Assembly: GCA_945910005.1 (NCBI GenBank)
Contig: OX246739.1
Span: 37,520,608-37,584,607 of the forward strand
Direction: 5' to 3'
Length of the DNA: 64,000 bases
Source of the DNA: Isoperla grammatica
Lineage: Eukaryota; Arthropoda; Insecta; Plecoptera; Perlodidae
Below are positions 11,501 to 23,653 of this stretch, one piece after another; the stretch's first letter is position 1; every line of letters starts with the position of its first letter. Both the position numbers and the translations under genes were made by a program. A model generated the notes under the pieces. It did no database searches and was not told the origin of the DNA. It saw only the letters and a program-made list of their open reading frames with translations.

Positions 11501-14500
11501 CTTTCGTCTAAATGTCAATAGTCTTCTGTACAGCGCACAGTACGATGTACAGAGTTGTACAGTGCGATGATGGCTTAAGCCAAGTTAATCATGTTTGGAT
11601 ATTAGATTAAAGGTATTCCCTACAATCTACAAGTGATTGGATAGAAATCCTAGACACCATGGAATGTGTGGTGTGTGTACACACCCCGGTAATACTAATG
11701 AAGGAGTTCTCTCACATTACAGTACAAATTCTGTAAAGATTTCCCAACGTAACTATCTCATAGAAAAGAAGTAGCCGAGTCCAGTAAAGTAGGGACACCA
11801 ACTTCATTTTCTACTTCTCTAGTTCCTAGTTCAAGGTTTTTATTGACTCCCTGCCCAATGATATGAGCAGGCCAGAAAAGGAAGCAGTTTTATATTGGAT
11901 AGTAAGACAAAAGAATGGCTGAAAAAGCCATCTTGGCACAAGAAGGAAAAGAAAAGTTCCTACTATCTAGGCCTACTTGAAACAGGAATTACTACCTTTG
12001 CGTTACATACCTGTATATTGCTAACAAAGCAGGCGTGACTGATGAGGCATGCGCACTATTCTAATCGGAAGACTTCTTTTACAAATGTGTGAAAGAACGC
12101 CGGGAATCTGTTGATTTTCCTTGAAACAGCGTGTATGAAACCAGCGGTACATAATCATCTGAGGTCGGCATGAGACTTAAGTGTATTGCAATGAATCTGT
12201 GGCCCTAGGATCCCGCCCACCTTCCCCTACTTCACTCCATACCTCGAATCGCCGGCTCGGCGGGGTACCCCTCGCGGCTGGCTCGAGCCGGCGATTCGAG
12301 GTATGGAGTGAAGTAGGGGAAGGTGGGCGGGATCCTAGGACCACAGATTCATTGCAATACACTGTAGAGTGGTCCGTCTTACCCTGCATTCGCCGTCTTG
12401 TGATTGACTGTGTATCTGCCCTGTATGGAAGCGCTGGGACCCCCTCCCCCCATCAGACAGGGGGAACCGTCGGCCGAACGCATTATTTCCATGGGGTATG
12501 GATTGAAGCCGGTGGCTTGACCATTGGCCAATCGCCAATCAGATATCTCCCGGTTCAACTGGTCTACCTGTAAGAAGAAGCTTTGGTTTAAAGCTGGATT
12601 GTCATCAGATAGTCACTAGTTCGACAGGCAGCGTTCCTTAGACCTTTCTAACCATGGGTCCAAGCGTAAACGCTTATTGGAGGTAAATGAGAACTCAGTT
12701 GTGATATCCAAACGGAGAAGTTGGGGGAAAACCAGAAAAGGAATGAAGATGATCTCACTTTGTTCGCTTCTCATGAATGACAGAGTTACGCGTATTCTAT
12801 CCCGGGCTCAGGTGGAGATTGGCTGTGAATTGAGATCGCAGGACGTCGGCCTCCTCTTGGATCCCCTTGAACGAGTGACGATGCGCCAACACACTCGACC
12901 TACTACAGCTAGGTCGTACCTGACAGACATAGCCTTACTTTGGCTCGTGTCTTGTTGAGATGGAAGAACTCCTCGCTACACATCTTCTCCACCTCCATCA
13001 TCTGCTTCATGTAACGCTCCTTCTGTATGATCTGTTGCGTCTGCCTCCGTCTCTCTGCCTGCATGAAGGCGGACTCCTGCGGTTCGTACGGACTAGCCGT
13101 GTCCTCGTACTCGTACTGCAACTGTGGCTTGAGCTGCGCATGCGCCTTGAGCTGCTCGTCCAGGTTCTTGAGTGCGGCCACCTCCTCGGTCTCGCGGTTC
13201 AAGCAGCGTCGCTCCACCACGATAGCATCCCTCAGCTTCAGCAACTCGTCGCTCACCTGCAATTGGTGTTCAACGACGTTGGCCTACTCGACAGCTAGAT
13301 CGTGACGTCACCGGGATCTGATCAGAGGTCAGGGGTAGTCTCGTTAGGGTGTTTGGTAGTGCCGAGTGCGTATATGTTTGGTGGGCGTTTAGGTCACAAA
13401 GAGAGTCGGTAGCCTATTTATGAGAATGTCAAGAGAGACAAGAACGAAAAAGTCAAAACATTGAGCAAGATATCATGAATACGCGAAGGGATGATTGAAA
13501 GTTTGCGGGCCTCGGTATTTGGTGTTGTAGGAGGAAGAATTTGATTTAAAGGGATGAGATGAATTCAGGACGCTTTTATAGTTAAGATCATTCGCAAGGT
13601 TTAAATGGGAATTAGGAGGATCTCATCTTATTGCCTCGTACGATTAGCGGAGTCGCTCACCTGTAGGATGCGGTGCGTGATCGCCGTGGGGTAGTCGAAG
13701 AAGTCGTCGGTGTATTCTACTTCATCTTTCTCCTTCTCGGCGACGCTTTTGGAGACGGACGCGTCGCCGTCCCCCGGCCGATCAACCTTCACGTCCTCGG
13801 CGCTGGGGCTACGCTCGAGCGTCGAGACGTCGTCCTTCGAGGACAAATCCATGACTTGGTGTGATCGGCCACCTTTGTTTTCAAGGAAACGAGACTGCTT
13901 TGCCAACAATTAGCGGTATCACCACCATCTAAACATTCTCAATCAGGTTCACTAAATCGCCGCCAACAGCGCGCGCAATTCGACGAGACCCCACTTTGTT
14001 TGGACCCTATATTACTGGTCTAAGGTTTGGACCATTGATTCTGCATCTTTACTGTGGAATGAACCATCGTGTTACAAATCCATGGTGTTACGACGGTCAG
14101 CTGGACTGATCGGACAAAATGTACTACAGAGCGCTTTAGTGAAAGAATAATCCGAATTAAATGTGGTAGATAAGCTACAATAAGCTAAAATGTACCTAGA
14201 ATGATTGGGCAGGTACTTCTTTCAAGAAGGTGAGCACCACATCAATAGACCACGACTTTAACAAAACACTAATAGTAACACCCTAAAAAAATTATCTGTG
14301 GTAATACGTTACAGCAATCGAGGCAATATGTTATGGGTTTTAAAAACAAAAAATACATTAATGCAACTTGTATTACAAAACTACGACGTTAAACACATTT
14401 AGGGTAAATTGGGTCAAAAAGTTTTAAAAATGTAACCGATTTTGCAGGTGTTTGTGAAATTGTGTATGTCTGAGTTAAAATTATTGACATTATGTTTACA

Positions 14501-17500
14501 GCGCTATTTTCCTAGAGTGAGAGATTCACGGTTTAGAGCAAATTCGTACACTCGGTGTACACTACGTGTACAAACCGTTAGAGTGGAAATACGTGCCCGG
14601 TATTTTCAGTAGTTCAATTACTGGTTTAATTGGAACTCCTGTGAATATTGCAACATAATTTATGTTTAAATAATCACTTACGACTCTATACTGTAAATAT
14701 GTGATTCTTGTATTTCTGTTTACTTTGCTATTAAACAATGTTGTGTTGTTACAATAATTTTAAATGTTGGAAAGACTAGTTTTTACTTGAATTAATAAAC
14801 TAAATTTAGTGATCTAGTTTAATACATTACTACTTAGTCAATACAATAATTCTCTATGTCCACTAGTATTTTGATCACAAAAGCAAAAAATTAGATCATT
14901 GAAGTAGTGTAGTTATTTCAGGCAAAACTATATTATTTACACGTAGGAATATTTGTATTACTTTGTTTGTGTGTAAAGGATGAATACCTACAGTACTATT
15001 GTTGAACTAGTATAAAACAATATGTTTTATCCGAAATTGTGTTATGCTTTGCTTGAGTTTGTATTACCACGAGAATGCTCTATATTTTTACGTTTTACTA
15101 ATATAATATTCTACATACGGTAGAAATGAATCGCTGTTCTGTGCACAGGATGAATAGGAGTTCCATAATGTAACCAAAAAATGTACTGTGCTTAAGATTT
15201 GAATGTCGCGCGCCATGTGAAATAGTAGGTACTTGTTACCGCAAAGAGAATGCGCTGCCAGCCAGCTTGGAGAGATTCTTGGCTCGTGTGGGTATTGTAA
15301 ACGATGGTCCTGTGTGCCATGTTTGAACCCAAGCTCCAAACATCCGCTCATCGTCTCGGTTAATGTAGACTGTAGACTATCCCAAGTATTATATAATTGT
15401 TCATTAATTAATATCCAAAAGACCAGCACTCTAATCGCGTTCTAAAATTGTAAGCCCTTCGATATCAACAGAAAAATATAGTGTCTCATAACCAGGTCCT
15501 ATTTTTTCCACGACCTCAACTATAAAATTTATATGCGACCGAAATATTGGGAGATGGAGAACTTCTCCCTCCCCCCGGGGGGCCCCCACCCTACATTTCT
15601 TCTTTCTTCCTTCCCAAAACGAAATTATATAATACTCCGAAATTGTTATTTAGCCCAAATATATCGGAGATTCATAATACTTTCACTCAAATCATGATGC
15701 TTTTTAGGCACAACACCACCGTATGTCGTGCTACACAGTTTATTCGAACCATGCTTCATAGAACGCTTGTCTTGCCAAGTATTGGAGAAAATACTGACAG
15801 AAATTGTCACGATGTTACTGTTTTATTTTGTGAACAATGCAACGAATAATAAAAGGAAGATACACCAATTTAATAGCAACAGGTTTTCTTGCCTATCCCA
15901 CAAAAGTCGTCTGCCTTGAACAACATGACACAGTGATTCCACATTAGCCCCAACGTAACTCATACGGACTTCAGATCCTCATCTACTGTCACATGTACTC
16001 TGTTTCAACGAAAATCGATAGATTCCTGACGTTATTTCGCTCATTCGTAAAGACAGTCTTCTCTAGCCTCATTACTCACGCCCGCTGAGTTAGGAATGAC
16101 CAGATATCTCCAAAAAGGCCGTAACTGTTATCTCTAATGACCTGTTTCAAGTATGGTACTAGAGCAGTAGAAAATTTAGAGTACTATTGGACTCCGCTAT
16201 TTTGTAAGCATGAAACTACAGAAAATACTGACAGAAAACTTAATTTTAATGTTTTTTTTTGTAACCAGTGTTGGGGCAACTTGAACTGATGAATGATGAT
16301 ACTGTGTATTCTCGTTCGCACTATAGTGTCAAAGTGTAAAATTTTAGATGATCGTTCACATCAGTGCACCAGTGCCAAGATTGTTCGCCGATACTTCAAC
16401 AGCAAAGTGAGCACTTTTGAGCGCTATCTTTACATTCTGATGCGCATCCAATCAGCTGACTGGCTCGGATCCAGTTCATCTACCTGTGTATGAGCGTACT
16501 AACAATAATAATAGAATAAGCTACGACAAAAGTACACCTCATTCAATAGTCCACCATTCTTCAGTATATATTATCTAAAGAGAAAGGAATTATCATGTGT
16601 AGTGATTTAAGTAAAGACACGAAATTTCGTTAGTGCATAATATACCAGACAACGGAAGGGGTCTGAGCGCAACGGGAGTAAGAGAGATTCAAACAAAGCT
16701 TATCAGTGATCGATCGAACTTTGTTCGTGGAAATCGAGAGAAGTATGGATGGCTTCTCTATATTATTCATATCTTGTGAATCCCTACAGTCCCACAGACC
16801 TGACACAGCTGTGAGTTGGATGCAGCGGCCGGTATGCATACTGTTACTAAAAATACCGACGGTATACCATACTGGCAATAATTTGTATCGATTGTTAGAA
16901 TATTGACGAATAGGTTGTAACGTTTTGTTGTACTGAGTATTTATATTTGCTCATCCAATGTTTTTATATATAAGTGTTTCAATTTTTATTTTTTACCACA
17001 ATGTACGTGAAAAAAAGCGTAGAATCCTCTCCAAAGTAATTTAAACGTGTTCGTGACAAAACACCCTAAAACAATCTCTGCGGGGCTAAACTGGGGGGCT
17101 GTGGCCCCCAACTCCCCGACATACCCGCTCTATCTGCTTTTCACAGCATTAGTGCCTACCGTCACTTCTCCGAGTGCACTCCAAGTTCACTGGTTAGAAG
17201 TTGGTTGACACAACAGAAAAGGGCTACCCAATGTAGTATTACGATATAGCACCTATACCAAGCGCGTACCCTTTCTTTCATTAACTAAATGTAAAACCCA
17301 GTTGTTGAGGAAAGCGATATATCTACCTCACGTTACAACTGCAATGTGATCCCGACAGTGGAGAACAGGCTAATCCGAGAGTGGCATCTAGGCAAGGTGG
17401 ATGATAAATGCCAGTGACAAATTATTCGAGGGCGTTTAAACGTGCGAGTTTAAATGTGTAAACGTTTAAAATGGTTAGAATTACACATTAGTGGGTTGGA

Positions 17501-20500
17501 ACTTGGATACCAATCATCATCGGATAGTCGTTAGAACGTTGTCCCATTTGTTTCATACCGAGTCGTAGGGGTTTTACTGAAGTTTTATGGAGAGGGGTTT
17601 AATAGGTTCTGGACATCAATAAGTTCGTTTGATTTACCTACACCTTTTGTACTTTTTGCACTGTCTCTCATGCTGTTAAAAACGTACAAAATCTGTAAAT
17701 CAAACGAACCTATTGTCGGACTCATTCTTATTTCAGATGGAAATCCCCATTGTGTGACAATTCCTGAAAACTGACAGAGCTGTCAGTTGGATCCCAACAG
17801 TTAAACAGGCCGAAAACTGATTAAGCATTCAGTTGTAAAGTAGTTCCCAATAGACTGACAGTCTTACACTTGACACAGAGCAGTCAGTTGGAAGTTCGAT
17901 CCAATTTTGTTTCACAGAAACTCAACTGACAGAAAGTTATTGACAGATACGACTACATCTTCCTAAAATACATTGTAGGCCCTAAATGAAATAAGCTTGT
18001 AAATGTAACAAAAGGCGTCGAGGTCCTGAGCGTTGTATAGATTATATCGAGTAAACTATTTCGATTGAGATATTAAAGTTCACATCCGTCATGTGAACCG
18101 ACGCGCGTCATAACAGTGTGAAGGCTACACGTCCCCCCCTCGTCGTTACACGAAGACGAGCAGCACAATATTTGGGCCACCTCCATGCCGCCATGTTTGT
18201 TTGCGCTGTTAAAAATATCTCGAGTCTCTCCCAAGCTGAATCCGCCAGTCCGGGTCTCGATCGGGCGCGGGTAAGAGTCATGTGCTTGTGCTTCAATACG
18301 AGGTGAGGTGATGGGAAGCCAGTGTTGCAAGGGAGAATCGTCCTCCAATAAGAAGAACCTCCCCACCTCCATATCCTCCACGTCATCACGGTTCGGGTGA
18401 GTGAGGGTGTCTTCTTATGTGTACCAATTGCCATGTAAAACAAGGGACGTAGTGCGAAACAGAGAATTCAAATTCAAAAACGCCACCCACAGGTCATGTA
18501 CCGTAAATCGACGGGATCGATCTATGACAAAGGATATGAAAATAACAATAACAATGAGCAGCCCGGGCGGTACGGTCCGCTTTACGGCCGGTACGCACCC
18601 TGAATGTCCCAACCCACTTCATGCATCTATTGATGGTCTATGCGTGTTTTGTTCGAAAATTTTAAAGGGATAAGGTTAGAGTTTGAATTTGGGATTCAGT
18701 GGGTTCTAAGTGGTTCTCAGTGGGATTAAGTGGGTTCTCTTCTAAACACGAGTTCTAAATGAGAGTAAATATTAGTAAGGGTTGTGGCCAATTTCGTGGA
18801 GCGCCGGCCTTTTCTTTCTATCCCTTCTGGAAATTGTTTAGAAACCTTTGTCAAGTGACAACAACGCTCTGTATAACCCTTTTTCAGGATTGATCTAGGA
18901 CCCTTAGAGGTTATCACGGCCCCCTAGAGATCTTCAATGACAACAATGCACAACAGTGAAAAAATCAGCAAATCACGGCTTTCTAGATCAATTCTGAAAA
19001 TAATCGAGACGATGAGTGGGTGAAAATGAAGATGAAAGGGGGGGCTGTTTGGAGGAAAAGTTCAAGTAGGAGGGCGGGGAGGAAAGGGGAAGGAAAAGGG
19101 AGTGGGGAGGATGTGGACTGCATTTCGTCTGACTTAATGAATATAGTTTCGCGAATAATTTGTCGACATTTTCGGCAATGAAACCGCTCTACGAAATTAG
19201 CCACAACTATCCAAGCTTTGTATGTTGTGTGTTTGTTTTGTTGAAAGTTACGAGTACTGTCACATTAAATTTCTACACAATATGAACTCAATTTCAAACA
19301 GCTGTACTTCAAATGCGTTTGCTACAGCTTTTGTGTTTATGAATGAGACTAGGCGAGTGTGCTATATAAAGTTCAGTGTGTAGGTTATTTTACACATGTT
19401 TATGAGGGTAAAGTCTACCCTGCGTGCCAACCTAAGAAGCACCCTGCCAATCACTAAACTCAAAGGGAGGCGATAGTATTGTGGAGATCATAAATGTCAA
19501 TCATCCCCATTATTCAGCAAAGCACTCTCCTTCTCGGCCGGTATAGACAGCTGAATGTGAAGAATGTCGCCTCGACTCGACTATGGACGGGTTTCGCTTC
19601 CTGTATATAGGGGAAGGTCCCCTTTTTGTAGGTGTGTGTCCACCCCGTTGACTGCTGCTTAAGATTTTTGACAAGATTGACATTTACAACACTGTCAACA
19701 AAGGAGGCGACAGCTAAGTCGCCCTTTGTGTGTGTAGTGATTGGCAGGGTGGTTCTTGGGTTGACACGCAGTGTAATGTATGCAAGTGACTCCCTCTACA
19801 TCCTGTTCTTACGAGTTATTCGATGTCTTTAAACTGTGTTTGAAGGGGTTGTTTGTGTGATTAACTGTACTTGAGTGTTCGTGCTGCACGTGACACATCC
19901 AAAGCTGTTACTTGGAACTTGCCACCAAGTTGCTGCAATGAAATATCGCCATTGTTACGTTTTGAATGTCAGTTTGTATAATATAATAGAAGCATCGTTT
20001 CATCTCAACAATTGATTACCATCTAATTACAAAGTGTTTGAAGTAATTGATTTGTTGCTCATTTATGTGACCTAACATATCGAGTTATATCGAAAACATG
20101 ATAAAACATGGAACACTTAATTTATGTCTAAAAAGTAAAAATTACTCTAGAATTGCACAGCAGCTTCCTAACGATGACATAACTATATAATATACACATT
20201 GTGTCTCAAAATCTTTGCAATTATTAGCACTTGTTTCAAATGTCCAACTCATTGACTTCGTGAATTAATTAATTGCTGGAAATTATTCTGAATTAAATTG
20301 TAATTACTCAATACTGGGATGATACAAAACTGAAGATCTTCAACACGTATTCTTGTTTGTAATTCCTTACATTAACAGTAATAACAAAAGTAATAACAAA
20401 CTATGCTAATCAAGACAAGTTCGTAATAAATAAGTGCCTCACTTTAGTTACCATGGCATATGCCATGGAATATCCGCGCCACATTATTTCTCGCAGGAAC

Positions 20501-23500
20501 TATGGTTAACCAGAAAACCAGCCATAATAATAATAATGATTAATGATTATATACGCTTAGAACAAGGTATTCCTTTATATTAGAACGAACTAATAGATCT
20601 GGACAATATAGTACAACTACCACTACCAGAATACCATCTAGCAAAGTAAAATATCAGCAAAGAACCCAGAACTTCAAAATAAGGGAAAACATTACGTTGC
20701 AAAATGCCCAAAATGTATAGTAAAGAACAAAGCAGGGTTTTAAAAAAAATACTTTTTTTTATTCTAAATTATGAATTTCAAGAATTATTACATGTGAGTA
20801 GCATTTAATACTGAACTTCTTGAAATTATATATTTTTTTTTTAAGCGAGCGAAGCGAGCGTTTCCACTTGACTCTTATGGCACTTCATTCTGTTTTTTTG
20901 TTTGTTTTTTTTTTTTTTTGTTTTTATGTCCGTCGATAGCGGTCGAACGGAAAGTCCGATCAACTTGAAATTTGAACCATCCACAAGCCTCGATGTGGAT
21001 TGAAGGTGTATAGTTTTGAGGCAAAATCGTTCGAAAAGTTACAAAGTTACACCATAGTTACTACAAAATATTTTTATGAAACAAAATGGCGGCAAAATGT
21101 GAGATAGCCAGATTTTTCTAGGGATTTTTCCGGTTAAGAATATGTTGATGTTATGGCGATCTGATAAGTATTGGCAAAGTTACACGAAAGTTACTCGAAA
21201 ATATTTTTCTAAAACGCAGTAACGGCAAAATGTGAGGTGGCTATATTATAGTAAATGTTTGTCCGGTCACGAATATACTAATGTAAACGCGATCCGATAC
21301 GTATTAGAGGCAGAAATTACATTTCTATTGCTGTCAATAAGTGTTAGTAACGGTGGCGGACCGTGTTGAAAACATGACCACGAAAATTCTTAGCAACGCA
21401 CATTGCACTGCATACAACAATGTCGGAAAGTATAATAGCCATGGAAATAAGAACAATTTTTGCAATGCGCATTCTTGAATTGTTGTTAACTGTTGTTCGT
21501 ATTAGCGTTGAAAACTTTTCGCCAGAAAGTTCGTAGATATTGACGCGCTCGCTTATCAACGCGTCAAACAGAGCGTTTTCCTAGTATTAATAAAGTATTT
21601 GAGTAGATTTGACGTAAAATTGACACACCAACGCGAATATCTCGAAAACGGATCGCGTTCGACCATCTTTTTCAAACGTATTCATGTTAGTCATGAAGTT
21701 ATCTACATTTAGGATGAAAATGTGTTACAATATATTACTTTTTGAAGGTGCTACGCAAAGCTATACGATTGAAAGTGTAGGTTTTTGTTCAGTTACAATG
21801 TATAACATAGGGAATTCCAACGCATTTCAACACTCAATAAATAAAAAACTAATAGCGGTAGGTGCATATTTTTTTCTACAATATTCACAAGCTTAATCTC
21901 AACTTGCAGTACATACAATTTGAATGATGTATATTACATGTGCAGTTATCATCGATCGACTTTATTACCTATTATCGAACCGCACAATATTATATACCTT
22001 TCCCGCGTGTCAAAATTTCTTAGAAGCTCAGCCTATTGCGTCATCAGGTATTTATGTCTCGAAAGGAAGTACGTCAGAATACTGTCATAATTTGACTGAA
22101 TATAGAATCCACCGGGCGTTTTTTCTCTTCTACTTGTTGGTTCTTTGAGCTGTTTGTATATTATGTCAACCTAAATTGGGACCAGTTATTATTAGTCAGC
22201 TTAGCTAAGTGAAGCCATCAGATGTTTCAACAGAAGGCCTATAAATTGCGGAAATACCAACAATTCAATAGTTTGGTCGTTCGTTTAACTTAGCGCCAGC
22301 CTGTAAAAACAAGCAACAGACATGCTAGCCTGTTTGGTGCAGCTCCAAGCCAATTAAATAGAACAGAACATTGCATGGACAGTTATTACACAACATCGGT
22401 GATCGACTTGGGAGGTTCGATAATAGTACAACTGACAGGATGCCATGGAAAATCAGTATAGTAATTTAGAATTGATTTTGCTAACGTAACTGTACCCTTT
22501 GACACATTTTTTAAGCTTATAATTTAAATAATATTATGTATACATTACGCTTTATAATCCGTAAAACAAGAACAAAGCTACAATTCTAGCACTTAATCTT
22601 AGTTTAAATACATATAAGTAGCATGCGAAGATAAGTACGATACTTCCGCGAAGGTTTTTCAGAAAAGGTACCGTCGCATGTCCCTTGCTATGAAAATTGA
22701 CAGGTCACCCCAAACTAGACAGCAAACCCCACTGCGATACAAAATCTTTGCCACTATCAGGCGTATATTATATCTTAAATCAAGAAAATCATCATTATCA
22801 TTGCCATCATCATCATTATTATCAACATTACCTATAATGTCCTCTTATTGTTCAGAGTGTGGTGGTAAATTTATTCAAACTAACATACCGAATGACAAGC
22901 GGCTTTCCATGTCATGTCAGCCATCGGAACTATAGATCCACATAGCAAGTTGGGCTATATCAGTTAGTGTGGACCTCGTCGGCCCAGAACACCGGACAAG
23001 TTAGCGTAACACACCTATACCATTGATTAAACAGGCCTATACCCTCTATTGTCAATTTCGTAGGGTGGTTTCTTCGCCGCCATTGTCGACGAATTATACG
23101 CCGGACTAATTTCGTTGAAAGGGGACGGATTACACAGCGCCATAGCCAGTCTCTCCCGCAGACCGAAAGCAACATAAAAAACATTAACCATTTACTTTAA
23201 AACACTGAACACAAAATGTAACCGAAGGTAATGATTAATGTTTTTACAGTATGTAGTAGAAGCACATGCTTTGTCAACAGCAGCTTTTATTCTCGACGGG
23301 GCAATAAAAAGCGTTATTGTCACTTGAGGACTACATGCCAGCTATGAAATGATTTTAACGGATTTTTTTAAATTATATTTTATGATTTTTTATGATTTTG
23401 TTTTGTTTTAATGTTTCAAACGTTTTCAAGGAGGGTAATGCCAGCGTAGTTGGCTGCGGTCAATTAAGCGTTGGTCTAATAAACCGCGGTCACTGCATTC

Positions 23501-23616
23501 CAGGTTAGAATCCTGATTTGGGCATGGATGTCATGTGGCGTCTTTTCATCATCATAATCACCCACTCATCGTCTCGATTAGCATCGTTGCAAAAATATGA
23601 CACATAAAGCCCAAAT

Positions 23617-23653
<37 letters not shown>

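Noticed and set aside
12181..12573. 130- and 70-codon frames on both strands near 12.2-12.6 kb
   Set aside because: They are generated by the palindrome and have nearly the same translation on each strand.
18073..18443. Coding exon on the minus strand in the CpG-rich island
   Set aside because: The frames look protein-like in part, but I could not find an acceptor and donor pair in a consistent phase; kept only as an island.
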